From assembly GCA_007258455.2 (NCBI GenBank), contig VDFB02193867.1:528007296-528071295 (forward strand): a stretch of DNA of 64,000 nt, written 5' to 3'. Position 1 is the stretch's first letter. Each line of letters starts with the position of its first letter. Below are positions 1 through 12,067 of this stretch, one piece after another. The notes below the pieces were generated by a model. The model was not told where the DNA came from and searched no databases. It saw nothing but the letters and a program-made list of their open reading frames with translations. The position numbers and the translations under genes were made by a program. Source of the DNA: Sequoia sempervirens. Taxonomy: Eukaryota > Streptophyta > Pinopsida > Cupressales > Cupressaceae.

Positions 1-576
1 GGGGACAAGGACCGCCTTTATGAGGATATCTTGTCCAAATACCAAGGTACTATGTAGTACCTCCATGTCATGTCCACATCATCTTTTTCAAACCACTTCA
101 CATGCCACATGTCAAGATGTGAGGGCTTGTGAGTTCTCAACTCACCATAGCCCTACATCTTGGCCTTGTTGGTTTAATCTCAACCATCCATTTCTCTAGA
201 GAATTCAAAATTCTTTATAAATCCCCCCTCTTTTCTCTCATTTTAGGAGGAGATCATTGTGCTCGCCAAACTCGTGCAAATTTTTCATTTGAGCCATACT
301 TAGTCAAATTTCTCATTTTCTTGCACACACCATAGCATTTGTTTCCATTGTTATCCAACTTCAACCATCTTCCATCTTCATTATCCACCATCAAAGGAGA
401 ATACAACATCAAAGATCGAAGGGCCAACCAAAGGACAGCTTGACAAGGTGAAATCTTTCATTTTGCTTTGTTAAATTAAACGATTGCCCAATCTTGAGGT
501 GTAGGGTGTTTCTATTTGTTGTTTGCACTCTTTTGTTTGTTGCTCATTTTCTAACATATATTTTCACTTGATCACA
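1..576 (+). repeat. LTR-A 5' LTR, 3' portion only
   Basis: This is the last 576 bases of a roughly 1368-bp LTR, colinear with 9954-10529. It ends in CA at 576. A TATA-type box lies at 216-222. Confidence 0.85.
216..222 (+). promoter_or_regulatory. TATA-like box in LTR-A 5' LTR
   Basis: TATAAAT follows an AT-rich stretch and precedes a C-rich tract, and it is conserved at 10169-10175 in the other LTR. The position inside an LTR suggests the promoter for element RNA. Activity is inferred only. Confidence 0.5.
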
Positions 577-600
577 TTTCTGGCATGCCCGGTGGGACCC
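577..600 (+). other. Putative primer binding site of LTR-A
   Basis: Four bases after the LTR end, a sequence begins TGGCATGCCCGGTGGGAC. The leading TGG fits pairing with the CCA end of a tRNA. I cannot name the tRNA from memory. It is not the initiator-Met site used by the Copia elements here. Confidence 0.55.
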
Positions 601-658
601 ACAAATGAGTATGTTTCTTTCATGTTCTCTATTATTTTCACTTTTTGTATGTACAAGT

Positions 659-975
659 TGCAAAGGGGTGGACCCGACCTAGTAGAGGGGTAGACCCGAC
701 CATCCAGGGGTGGACCTGACCTCGAGGGGTAGACTTGACCTCGAGGGGTGGACCTGACCTGACAGATAGGCGGACTTGAGCTCTAGGGGTGAACCTGACC
801 TTGGCCAGGGGTAGACCTGCCCTCCACACACTTAAAAACTGAAAATTTGCAATTTTTTCATAGAGGGGAAGACTCGACCTACAAAGGGGAGGAATTGACT
901 TGCAAAGGGGTAGACTTGACCTAAAAAGGGGTGGACCTGACCTACAGAGGGGTAGACCTGACCTAGACAACTTTT
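659..975 (+). repeat. Degenerate minisatellite in LTR-A leader, block 1
   Basis: A 19-22 bp unit with core GGGGTRGACCTGACCT is repeated about 13 times in two sub-blocks (about 659-820 and 865-975). Short frames through it on the minus strand give repeated Gly-Gln-Val-His/Tyr-Pro peptides, a by-product of the repeat. The stretch from 975 to 1780 holds no gene or further repeat that I can support. Confidence 0.75.
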
Positions 976-1779
976 TTCAGAAGGTGAAATTTTAGTTTTT
1001 AGCACTTTTTTTGGTTGTTTTAAGTGTTTTTGACCCCCTAACATGTCCTGTTTGAGTTTGTGCAAGCATCTAATCAACATTTGGCAAGAAAAAAGGACAA
1101 GAATCACTAACAAGTTTCCTTGCAGGGCTAGTAATTTATCAACTACTACTTGTTGTCTTGCATAACTTAGGCGCATAGTTTAACTAGGGGTGTCAATTAA
1201 TCTTGTGTGTTATGTTTGATGGTAAGCTATTTGACATATCTAATCCCCTTGCAACATTTGGTGATCTTGGGTGACAAGAAATTGTAGCTTACCAAGTCCT
1301 TTTAGTCACCCTTTTTCTTTCCTTAGTGGGACCTACTTGGAGATTTCATCACCCCAAGGGACGATTCCAACCACGTGTACTAACAGGGTATATAAAGGAG
1401 GGAGAGTGAAAGTTGTACCTCAATCCAACCACGTTGTAATTGTCAAAGCGTTGGGATGACGTGAAGAGTTGGTCCAAGCCTTTAGTATCTTGCTAAGGTT
1501 CCCAACTCATGCTTGTAATGGGTTGGTGTTCATGGTTTGGGCTTCACGTATCGGGTGTATATCAAGGACTCCTTAGTAACCATGTTCATCCTAGAATAGA
1601 AGACTTTGTCAGCGATACCCATTTCTATTAGACTTAGGATCGTGCTATTTGAACTATCTTCTTTATGTGAATCCAATAATTTTTTGTTCAGTTGAGTCAG
1701 CCTTATCATTTGATTGATGCTTGTTGTGTTTTTGGGTCCTTTTCCTTATTCTTTTTTTTGAAACTCAACTTTAGACCTA

Positions 1780-1990
1780 TTTAGGGGGCAGACCTGCCCT
1801 CCGAGGATGGACTTGACCTATTCCAGGGGCGGGCCTGACCTCTTAACCAACCCCTTTTTAGCCTGTTTTAGCCAATTTTGACCAAATTTTATTAGACAGG
1901 AAAACCTAACCTCCGGATAGGTGGAATTGCTCTCCAGGTGTAGACCTGACCTCCTCCAGGGGTGGACCCGCCCTTCAAACAACATTTTCC
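1780..1990 (+). repeat. Degenerate minisatellite in LTR-A leader, block 2
   Basis: The same GGGGYRGACCTGACCT-type core recurs about six times with more variable spacing, roughly 800 bp after block 1. It lies in the untranslated leader. From 1990 to about 3800 the leader is AT-rich and then becomes rich in CATCC, ATCAATC and TTCATC words with no supported gene. Confidence 0.65.
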
Positions 1991-3809
1991 ATCCTCCGTT
2001 CAATCATTTCGAGCACCTATTTGCCCGTCATCAACACTTTTTTGTAAGTCATTGTTTTATCACCAAAATCACATAAGTGCTACTTAGAACATCATTAGAG
2101 TCCATATCCATCATCAAATCATCCATCTAATCACCTAGACTTCGTTTCGAGGGTTTTTATTTTTATGCCGAAACTTTTGGAGGCCATAACTTTTGACTCA
2201 GGTGTCTGTTTGAGTTGAAATTTTATGGGTGGTTGCATTATGAGGTGCAATGTGGATTCCCAATTGACCTTGGGTCAGGTGGACCCTGCTCGGCCACATT
2301 TTTGGGACCTCAAACTTTCATCTTGATGCTCAAAATTGCAATTTAGTGTTTTTTTTAGTTTTTGAAAAATCATTTTTGTTAATAACTTAGAATGCATGTC
2401 TTAGATTTAGGATGTTAGTTGGAAATTCTTCCTATCTTAGTTTTGGGTATTTTTTGGGAAAAAAATAGACTCTCAAAAGTATGTCTGTGAAGTTTCCTAA
2501 AATGGAAAAATTTGACAATTTTTAAAAATTGCCAAATCTGGAAAAATATGATTGTTAGCACCTTACATCCTTTAAACCCCAGAGCTTGGTGTAGAATCAA
2601 TCCCATCACATCCTCCAATAATTATAATCTAGGATTCAATTCAATCCTAATTTGAACTTTAATCTAATCCCAATCTGAGCTTAACCAAAATCCTAATCTA
2701 AGCTTTAGTCCATCTGTAGTCAAGATCTTTGGATATCAAAACAACTCTTAAGATCCCTCCCTCCATCTTCTTCAATTTCATCCTATTCATCCCTTCATCC
2801 ATTCTGAGAGTCATTCTCCCAATCTGAGCATTCATTCATTCATTCTGATCAATCGTTTACTCGTTTCAACCTTTCATCCATCCATTCTGAACATTCGTTC
2901 CCTCTTTTTTTATCATTTGCTTACTTGTTTCGTGTAAATATTCATCCATTTCAAACATCCTTCTATCCTTTTGAACTCTCGATCATTCGTTTACTCATCT
3001 TGAGTGAACATTCATCCATTTCAAACCTCCTCCTATCATTTCAAACTCTCGTTCAACAGTCCCGATCAATCATTTACTTGTTCCAAGGAATCTTTCATCT
3101 ATTCCAAACCTTCATCTTCTCCTTCTGAGAATCATTCATCTGTTGTGAGCAGTCGTTTACTCATTTTGAGTAGTCGTTCATTTGTTCTGGTCAATTTTTT
3201 ACTTGTTTTGAGTATTCATTCATCCATTTTTTATCATCCATTTCTCCAATCAAATCATCATTTTCCCCATCCAAATCCCCTAAACTTCGCCTCAGGTTAT
3301 TATCCAAATTGACCTAAGTGTCTGATCTGATCATCATCATCAACATCTGTTTAGGATTTCTATTTGTCTTAATTCAATCAATCATCATCATCGGCCGAAT
3401 AAATCTATTTTCAATCTCAAAGTGGATTTGGTGCTGCAATCGTCCATTTATCCTTTAATCCGATCAATCAGTAACCTAGGGTAATCTCTGAATAGGGTTT
3501 ACAACCCCCTTTGATCCATCATTCGATCTTATCAATTATTGATCGATCTTATCCAATCCTATCCAATCTCATCCTTATCCAATCACCTTCGACCCAATCA
3601 ATCTACTTCCATCTCAAAGAATATTCGGTGTTGAGGTCATCCTTTGGTAATCAAATCTGATCATCAGAATCAATCCCATTGCATCATCCAATCATCCTAA
3701 TCTGATCTTTAAATCCAATCCTGATTTGAGCTTAACCTAAATCCCAATTTGAGCTTTAGTCCATTCCCATCTAGAATCTTTTATCCATCCTCTTTATCCT
3801 TTCATCATC

Positions 3810-5978
3810 ATGAATCCTTATCCTCCATTAATAGTAGTCAAGGGAAACCCTAATTATGTCGATAGTGATAATGAAAGTCTTGTCAATCAAGAAGAATATG
3901 GCATGGATCCCCTTGACACTATCATCGCTAGTAATTTTTCTCCACCAGCTTTCCAAAATCCAATCACCCCTTTGAGTTGTCTCGTTATGTCTTCATCCAT
4001 GCCTAATCATGCTCCTTATGCTACCTTTGACAAGGGATATCCATCATATCCTTCATCTACATCATCCTCTTATCCAACACTCGCATCCTCTTATCCTAGT
4101 CTACCATCACAATACCCCTATCCTAATCCCCTATCCACATCCTCCTATCTCAATCCTTCATCCTCATATACCCACTACCCTAATCTTCCATACCAATTTG
4201 CTCACCCTAATCCTACATTCACACCTTCCTATCCTAATCCAGCATCCACACCAACCTATCCTAATCCTAATCCGACATCCACATTTCCCTATCTCAATTT
4301 TCCACCTCAATCTTCCCTTCCTAATCCACCATCCCAATACCCTTACTGCAATCCACCACCTACATCCTCCTGTCCTAATTATCCATTCTAATACCCCTAT
4401 CTTAACCCTTCATCTAATCTTAATCTCCCATCTATCCCCAATCCTGCATCCAATCCCATTCCCCCATCTAATCCTTGTCCACCAATCCTGAGTCCTAATC
4501 CCCCACTAATCCAAAATCCCTTATCCACTCCTACCATGCCATCTCAGCCTAGAGTATTCAAGTTTCTCACTCCAGATGTTCTCCAAGGACTTATAGAAAA
4601 GAAGACATCCCCCACTCCACACCTTGAAGTTGTGGAATCGTTCCATCCCAACTCATCATCCATGGTCATTAGTGATGAGACCCTTCTCCACCCAACACCT
4701 ATCATTGATGATACCGCCCCTAGCACCACTCAAACCGTCAAAACCATCACATCCTCTAAATCCACTGAGCTCCCATCTCCTACCATCACATCTACCAAAT
4801 CCATTGAACACCCTCTTCCTACTCTGAGAGCCATCAAACCCATTGACGACACCCTAATCCAATCCATTTCTTCCACTCCTAGTGTCACTAAAATCCATTC
4901 CCATGAATGTTTTGAATCCTCCATCCCTCCATCTTCCCCACTTGAATATTCCCACCAAGACTCCATTATCATGCCTCCCACACATGATGAGTCATGCCAA
5001 GAGCCTAATCCAAAGCATGCCAACATATCCCCTTCTCCAAATCAATATCCTACCATCCCATCTAGTCCACCTCAAGATCACAGTCCCCCATCCATTCCAT
5101 TCCATGATCCCCTTGTCATTCAAGATTCCACCACTCCATCTCCATCACATGAGCCCTCTACCACAAATCCAAATCCTATCATATCCCCTACTCCCTCTCC
5201 TGATACCACCCATCCAAATGTTGCTATCCCATCATCTCCCTCTCATGATCCCACATCATCGCCTAAAAATTCTATCCCCACACCGCTTGCATATCCCCTT
5301 GGTACTCTCACATTCTTCCATGGTGGCATCCTTGTAGAAGAAAAACACAGTGTATATACCACCCATCATCCTTCACCTAATAATAGACTCACATCATGTT
5401 CTTAGAATAACACAAATCCTATCATGGATCGCATGCTCAAGAACGTGAACTATCAAGAAAAACATTTGGGCCTTCATGAGCAAGGTATTTTAGGGCCCAT
5501 CCAGGTCAAAGAAAAAATTTGTATGCAAGGTCTTGGACCTATTTCCCAAGACTCACAATCTAAAGATGTTGGGACAACATCTAGACATCCTCAACGAGCC
5601 TCTTCCAAAATAAATATAGGCTCTTCCCACTGCTCCACCAGATCATATGCTTCCATCCCTCCTCCTTCATCATATCACCTCAAAACAAACATCCATATTC
5701 CTCCTTCATCTGCTCCATCCATTTTGGGTCCTTACATCCCTCCATCCACCATCTCCCATCCTTCAGCTACTCCATCCATCTTGGGTTCTTATGTCCCTCC
5801 ACCCACTCTGTCTACTTTGGGTCTGTATATCCCAAAATCACCTCCTCCATCTCATCCTTTCATCCATCCAACACCTATCCATGTCATCCATCATAAAAAT
5901 CCCTCTTGCATTTCCCTTAATCAGGATCAACAAAGGCACATACCTACACATTCTCCATCTACATGTAATCCAAAATAA
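3810..5978 (+). pseudogene. Pro/Ser-rich protein frame of LTR-A (gag position), with in-frame stops
   Basis: One reading frame starts with ATG at 3810 (MNPYPPLIVVKGN) and continues past TAA at 4389-4391 and TAG at 5403-5405, ending at 5978. The N-terminal part is a low-complexity series of YPNP/YPSS-like repeats. The middle contains RVFKFLTPDVLQGLIEKK, a more ordinary sequence. The rest is Ser/Pro/His/Thr-rich. By position, first frame after the leader, it could stand for gag, but I see no capsid signature or zinc knuckle. The composition follows the C-rich, G-poor plus strand, so part of the frame's openness may simply reflect base bias. A real ancestral protein is likely but its function is unknown. 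Confidence 0.5.
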
Positions 5979-6543
5979 TTTTACCTCCATTGCTCTACAT
6001 CATCCATATCCTTGCACCCATCCCATTGCTACTAAAAGCACTTTGGGTGCTAAAGTAAAAATACATAAATCCAAACATCCACATGAATCTAAAGCTCCCC
6101 ATGTCCCTTCTAAAATACATGGTGAAGAGAAGAAAAATCTAAATCCAAATCAAATCCGTAGGCCATAAAGGTCCACCAAAGAAAAGATCAAAACCATGTG
6201 GATCCCAAAGAAAAAAGATGCAATGCCTTCAAATGAAAAATCTGTAACAACATCCAACATTGCTCATCCAAAAGCTAATCATTTTCATCCACCCTCTCCT
6301 AAATCTATTTTGGGTCCCTATGTCTTGAAATTCACTATTCCATCTCCTCCATTATCCCCACATTCTCCATCCATTAATCCTCTTATCTTTTCACATCCAC
6401 CACCACATGTGCCAATGTTGGTCCTAAACACATCTCCCTATCACATATCCACCAAATCATTCCATCCATACACTTTCCAACATCCCACCCATTATCCCAC
6501 GTATCTCCCCTCTCAAATCCCTCTAATTCATCATCTTACATAA
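5960..6543 (+). pseudogene. Frameshifted continuation of the LTR-A protein with WIPK signature
   Basis: After 5978 the plausible coding frame moves by one base. It reads through LGAKVKIHKSKHPHESKAP, one stop near 6166, then KEKIKTMWIPKKKDAMPSN, and ends at a stop at 6541-6543. The basic KIK-x-x-WIPK motif is matched by KIKYKWIPKNTKKN near 39105-39150 in LTR-E. In both elements it lies about 0.6-0.7 kb before the same conserved non-coding block. That shared order supports a real, decayed C-terminal protein region. No enzymatic domain is recognisable. Confidence 0.4.
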
Positions 6544-6739
6544 TCTATTTCTCCTAATAAGGTTGTACCAACATCCAACAATCGGTTCAAACATGGGATC
6601 TTAATACCTCGTATAGAACTTGAGACTTGAGTCCTTCATCCATATCCTTATCATGTATCTTGTAAATCCCCTTATCCACATCCCTATCCTTATCCATTTT
6701 CATCCCCCTGCTATCCAAACATCCAAAAAAGTCAAAAAA

Positions 6740-6845
6740 AAAAAATAGTAAAGAGAAATAATTCATCCAATGGTGAAAACTTGGCAAATAAAAGTTCCTT
6801 GGGTAAGTACCATGATGAAAACCTAGAAAATAGGCATCATGCATA
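6740..6845 (+). other. Conserved non-coding block 1 (LTR-A copy)
   Basis: This stretch matches 39705-39822 in LTR-E, including 28 identical bases at 6808-6835 against 39788-39815. That is far more conserved than the surrounding DNA. It carries two or three GAAAAC words. It lies after the coding remnant, so it may be a cis-acting RNA signal (inference). Confidence 0.6.
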
Positions 6846-6849
6846 AATC

Positions 6850-7860
6850 CCCATCTACACTTTGGGGCAGCTTCCTAATATGCATTCCCTCCATCTGCTA
6901 TGCTTCCTACTATGCTTCCAGCTATACACCCATCTTCCTCCTATACATCCTTTTCATTCATCCCCTCCATCCTACCTATCTTACACATCCTGCTTGGCAT
7001 ATCTCATTTATCCCAATCCTTCCATCCTCCTTGTGATCTTGATAATGATAGGGGAAAACATATCAACATGCTTTGGACACCTTTTAGCATACATTCCCCT
7101 CATCCGCACACTATCCTAATCCTCATTCACACTCATCTACCTTCCTTATCCACCCATCATGCTACCTTCAATCTCCTTTCCTTATCCATGCATCCTATCT
7201 TCATCCATCTCACTCCTTTATTTTCCTATCCTTCTCTATTGCATCCTTCATGCCTCCTCACACATGACATATCTAGAGTGGGAGCATCTATCTTCCTTTG
7301 TGATATAGTCCTTGGAGACATCATTCATTCCATCAGAGCAATCCCTTCCATTTCCCTATCCTCATCTCCTTATCATTATATCCATCTCCCCATCCTTTTC
7401 TTCCTATCCTTCCATCATAGCATCCCTTTTCATCTATCCATCTATTCACCTTTTCCTCATCCAAATCCTTATCTTCCTATCCATCAATCCAACCAATCCT
7501 TTTCATCTCCCAATCCTCATCTCCTTCTCCTCATCCCATCTTATAATCCCTTGTAATTAGTCTCTAGCTATACGCTACTCCCCATGCAACCCAATGCCAT
7601 CTACCTCATCATCATCACTTCCACTTCTTTTACACATGTTTTCAATCTCCTATCCTTTCTCATCATTCATCTATGCATCTTGTCATCCTCCCACTTCATC
7701 TTTGCTAATTTGGATAACTATCCCATCCTTGAGCTTTGCGTAGTCACCATCCTTCAATCTAATCTACCAAATCAGTCTTATCTTATCATAGTAGTCCCAT
7801 CATTTTGTCCCCTTATCAAGGTTATCTTATCATCATCCTTTATCCATCATTTTTCTTTGG
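6850..7860 (+). repeat. Low-complexity pyrimidine-rich stretch of LTR-A
   Basis: CATCC, CCATC and ATCCTT words dominate and G is scarce on the plus strand. Several open frames cross it in different phases with the same Pro/Ser/His/Leu composition, which indicates base bias rather than a gene. Confidence 0.6.
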
Positions 7861-7870
7861 TCCTTTTGTC

Positions 7871-7925
7871 GAACTACGTTGCCCCTGCGCTTTCACGTAG
7901 GCAAGGTCAATCATTTGATCCACCC
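7871..7925 (+). other. CTACG...CGTAGGCAAGG motif, copy 1
   Basis: GAACTACG, about 20 bases, then CACGTAGGCAAGG and a TTTGATC word. CTACG and CGTAG can pair as a short stem. The motif recurs at 8072-8130 and, with changes, at 40960-41015 in LTR-E. Confidence 0.6.
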
Positions 7926-8071
7926 CCAGGGGTCCTTTATCATCTATCATCGGTCTTTCTACTTTCTCCATCTACTCTTTTATCGTCTATCATCGATCTT
8001 CATTGTCCACTTTGCTCTTGTTCTCCATCCTATCTTTATCACCCATCATGGTCTATCGTCAGCCTTTTATC

Positions 8072-8130
8072 AAACTACGAGGGCTCTGCGTTTTCACGTA
8101 GGCAAGGCTAATATTTGATCAGTCCCCGAG
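8072..8130 (+). other. CTACG...CGTAGGCAAGG motif, copy 2
   Basis: This is a second copy 200 bp downstream of copy 1, extending into TTTGATCAGTCCCCGAG. The tail is closer to the LTR-E copy than copy 1 is. From 8130 to 9146 no gene or further repeat is supported. Confidence 0.6.
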
Positions 8131-9146
8131 CCCCTAGGTCACTAAGATGTGTCAGTTTCCTATCTTGTGTCATGTCTCTTGTGTCACGTCATCGAGCTAT
8201 GCCCTTATCTAGTTGGTTCTTAACAAACGAGATCCACTTGTATCAGCAGGTCCAATCAGTTTTGAATATACTGCACCATATCGATCTTTTAGTTTAGTAT
8301 CCATCATTAGTCTCAACATGATGCATCCTTCCTAACATACCTCATCGATCCCATCCATCACCTTGATCCTATGGCAAAGGATGTTTGAAATTGATTGCGA
8401 TCTTTTGATTCTTTTGGCTTTTTTTTATCATTTGAGCTCCCTATCATCACTTTTCATGGTCATCTTGATCCATCATATCATGGTGTGCTTTGACTAGTCA
8501 ACATAGGGTGCATCTCAATATTTTCTTTGTTTCTGTCTTCTCGGTTGTCCCATGTAGTACCCACCAAGATCCCTGAGGTATTGTGTTATGTTGGGTCATC
8601 CTTGTGTTCTTGTGGTTATCTCAATACCTAGCCCGACCAAGGTCATTGCGACTTTGGGGTGTTGGGATAGCCTTCTTATTTGATGTGTTTGTTTCATGCA
8701 TTAGACACTAATCTGCCTTGGTCCTTTATACCTTGGTGTATCGTGTCTTCTGCTATACCAAAAATTAGTGCTCCTAATGATGGAAAATTGCATTTGGATT
8801 GCATTTCATCTCCATCCTCTCATCTATCAAAACCCCCCATCCATTCATCCTTCATCACTTTCCCCTCCCAATCTCCTGCCACCTTTTCATCCTTTCTTAC
8901 CCATCACTTTGCATCATCTTCCTCATAGACCCCTTGCATCATCTCCACCATTTCGAGAGCACACCCGTGTTCTTTTGAACCCACATGTTCTCTTGAGGGG
9001 GCATCCTTCATCCCTAATTTTCATCATTTTTTTCCCTTCCTAGTCACTCCTTTGAATGACTAGAGAATCTTTCCCAATCTAACCATCTTCTTCTAGGTTT
9101 GATGTTTTAATATTCTTTGAAATGATGCTACTTTGTAACACCATCT

Positions 9147-9161
9147 CAAAGAGGGGAAAAA
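9147..9161 (+). other. Polypurine tract of LTR-A
   Basis: CAAAGAGGGGAAAAA ends directly at the TG that opens the 3' LTR, the expected place for plus-strand DNA priming. A near-identical tract precedes the LTR-E 3' LTR at 42518-42532. Confidence 0.85.
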
Positions 9162-10529
9162 TGTAGACACCTAAATTTGGACACTTAATTTATCCAAATT
9201 TATCCCCTTTTGTCTAAGCATCCCCCTATTTGCATTAATTAAGTAATATCACTATTATTTAATTAATATTCTTAATTCTGCAAAATCCCTAAGGTATTTA
9301 ATTAATTAATAAATACCTTAACTCTTTAATCCTCCTTTTCATCAAATGAATTAACTAAATATGACATTTATTTAATTCCTCACATGTCACATCCCTTTCT
9401 TAATCCTAATTATTCTTCTAATCTCATCATTAGGGATGTCCACATGCCTAATCCTTGATTAGGATGTGTCACATCCTCCAAATTTTGTAAGTTGGCATCT
9501 AATCTCTCTTAGCCACCTAACCCTCCTCTAATCCTTCATTAAATAGCCTAATCAACCTCTTAAGGAATTTTTAATTCCTTTTATCCTTCCAAGGAATATT
9601 AAATTCCTTTTTCTCTTCCCCATGTGATCTTTGACTTGTCACATCAAACCACATGTGAACTCTTCCCCTTCTCCCACTTGCCTCTAATATGTCATTAATT
9701 TGTCTAATTAGGTACTTGCACAACCTTAATCACTTAATTAGGTCAACCTAATCTCTATGTCATTTATGGAATGTGTCTTAAGTCAACCCTATTAAATGAT
9801 TTCTCCTTTTGGAGAAGGCACCCATTTCCCCATGTGAATTTTTAATTCACATTTAATCCCCCAATGCATTTCAAATAATTTTAAATTCTTTCTCTCATTC
9901 CCATGTGGATATTTGAGGAATTTTTAATTCCTCACATGTCCTCTCACCCACATGGGGACAAGGACCACCTTTATGAGGAGATCTTGTCCAAATCCCAATG
10001 TACTATGTAGTACCTCCATGTCATGTCCACATCATCTTTTTCAAGCCACTTCACATGACACATGCCAAGATGTGAGGGCTTGTGAGTTCTCAACTCACCA
10101 TAGCCCTACATCTTGGCCTTGTTGGTTTAATCTCAACTGTCCATTTCTCTAAAGAATTCAAAATTCTTTATAAATCCCCCCTCTTTTCTCTCATTTTATG
10201 AGGAGATCATTGTGCTAGCCAAACTCGTGCAAATTTTTCATTTGATCCATACTTAGTCAAATTTCTCATTTTCTTGCACTCACCATAGCATTTGTTTCCA
10301 TTGTTATCCAACTTCAACCATCTTGCATCCTCATTATCCGCCATGAAAGGAGCATACAACATCAAATATCTAAGGGCCAACCAAAGGATGGTTTGACAAG
10401 GTAAAATATTTCATTTTGCTTTGTTAAATTAAACTATTTCCCAATCTTGAGGTGTAGCGTGTTTCTATTTGTTGTTTGCACTCTTTTATTTGTTGCTCAT
10501 TTTTTAACATATATTTTCACCTGATCACA
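9162..10529 (+). repeat. LTR-A 3' LTR, complete
   Basis: A 1368-bp repeat runs from TGTAGACACC to GATCACA. It is AT-rich with a TATA-like box at 10169-10175. A related solo LTR of about the same length lies at 22465-23835. The next five bases, ATATC (10530-10534), should be the right target duplication. Confidence 0.85.
10169..10175 (+). promoter_or_regulatory. TATA-like box in LTR-A 3' LTR
   Basis: TATAAAT matches the 5' LTR copy at 216-222 in sequence and position. Confidence 0.5.
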
Positions 10530-11404
10530 ATATCAAATCTATAAACCTCTGGTTCTTATGAGATCTAGAATAATTCTTTATCTACCTTAAATTTTTTGCT
10601 TTCTATCATCTTTCCCAATCTCTTTTTGTAGCATCTATAGGCCTTGCTTCTAGTTGAGTAATGAAGAAATATCCCTTCATCACACCTTGAATCAAACTAA
10701 TCAAACTTTCCAAGATCTTCTTCATCTTTCTTGATATAAAATTTTCTTCCAAAGATTTTGAAATATCTAATAATGGGAGGCCTTCTATACCATAGCTCAT
10801 AAGGGTTCTTAGTGCTATTGACCCTCAATTGTACTTTGTTAAGCAAGTAGGCAGCAGTGTGAAATGCTTCCTTCCATTATATATCAGGGAGGTCAATATA
10901 TTTCAACATAGAGCTAGCCATCTCTTGTATAGTTCTATTCTTCCTTTCCACTACCCCATTATGCTAAGGGGTTCATGGAGTAAAAAAATTTCTCCTAATA
11001 CCATGATATTCACAAAAAAATTCAAATTTATTTGAAGTAAATTCACCTCCTTTATCCAATGTTAAGCATTTGATCTTAGCATCCGTTTCATTCTCAACTT
11101 TTTCTTTGAATATTTTAAACTTATAAATTTTTTTTTATTTTTCTCTTAAAAATGCAACCCAATTCATTCTAGAGTAGTCATTAATAAGCAACATGAAATA
11201 CCTTTCATTTTGTTGACTCCTTGTTCTTGTAGGCCTATGTAGGTTAGTGTGAATCAACTCCAATGGTATTCTAGCAGAGCACTCCTTTCTCTTGAAACTT
11301 GTCTTTGTTTTCTTTCCCATTTGACACTCCTTGCATAATGTGTTTGTAGGCCTAGTTATCATAGGCATATATCTCACTACATGAGTAGAACTGATCTTTA
11401 CCAT
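10530..11404 (-). pseudogene. COP-B integrase core and C-terminal region, decayed
   Basis: The integrase core would insert the element cDNA into host DNA. Near 11245 the translation reads ELIHTNLHRPTRTRSQQNE, then ERYFMLLINDYSRMNW. Near 11050 it reads LDKGGEF and near 10940 VVERKNRTIQEMA. These correspond to the three catalytic positions of a DDE integrase, but the first is Asn where the Copia consensus has Asp. The chain then reaches the PYELWYRRPP and IRYFKIFG region typical of the Copia integrase C-terminus. The frame is broken around 11130 and by further stops. It is non-functional as it stands. Confidence 0.8.
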
Positions 11405-11689
11405 GTTGTCAAAGTTGATGTGTCCTATTCTTTTGTGTCACGGCCACCACTCACTAGATTGATCCAGTAAGAAAATTCTTCCATTTTCCTCCTTTAGATG
11501 ATAAAAAATTTCCATTTGTCCTAGTTCCATCTATAACTAATCTTCTAGACCTTACCTTCCTGATCTCACAACCTTTGGCATGAAATGTCAAGTTGTTCCC
11601 TTTACTACACATCTGAGTAACATCAAGGAGATTATGCTTTATCCCTTTGACATAGAGGACATCCTCAATCTTGTTATTTCCATCAATGG

Positions 11690-11947
11690 TTATAGCACCC
11701 TTTCAACAAATCTATGTAACTCATAACCACCAAACTTAATAGCTCCACCATTCCACTTATTAAGGTTGAAGAACCTTCCCTTGTCACCAATAATGTGGTT
11801 AGAGAAACCAGTGTCAATCACCAAAGCATTTGCTTCTTCCTTTGCATGGAAGAAAGTCCACACAACCATTGATTTTTCCTTCTCCTTGTCAGCTTGCAAA
11901 GTACTAGACTTCTTATATTTTTCAAACATCGCCCTTTTTGTCACCAA
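11690..11947 (-). pseudogene. COP-B aspartic protease remnant
   Basis: The sequence ALVIDTGFSNHIIGDKGRF matches the Copia protease active-site region, with D-T-G in place of the more common D-S-G, followed by FFNLNKW. The protease would cut the gag-pol polyprotein. It lies between the gag remnant on the right and the integrase on the left, as expected. Stretches either side (11405-11690 and 11950-12065) hold the linker and GAG-pre-integrase region with stops. Confidence 0.7.
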
Positions 11948-12067
11948 CTTTTAGGGCCATGAATAGATTTCACCATTTGAATCATTATCCTCATCTTCCG
12001 AAGAAAAAATAATTTCCTTGGAATAGAGACTTCTTTTGAACTTTACTCTTTTGTTACTATCTTTTGA

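Larger units (their letters stand above)
1..10529 (+). mobile_element. LTR-A: non-autonomous LTR retrotransposon, 5' end outside window
   Basis: Two copies of one long terminal repeat bracket the internal region 577-9161. Bases 1-576 align without gaps to 9954-10529, with about 32 mismatches by hand count (5.6%). The right copy is complete, starts TGTAGACACC and ends GATCACA. It is preceded by a purine tract, and a primer-site-like sequence follows the left copy. No reverse transcriptase, integrase or RNase H motif is visible inside, only a Pro/Ser-rich frame with stops, so I infer mobilisation by proteins supplied in trans. The element sits inside a Copia element, whose sequence resumes at 10530. 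The left half of that host copy and the left target duplication lie before the window. Confidence 0.85.

Noticed and set aside
3810..5405. Extensin or other cell-wall proline-rich protein gene
   Set aside because: It lies between LTRs, has in-frame stops, no signal peptide and no Ser-Pro4 repeats. The composition follows the C-rich strand.
6839..7560. Separate genes suggested by overlapping frames
   Set aside because: Several frames overlap with the same low-complexity composition, and there is no domain or consistent start.
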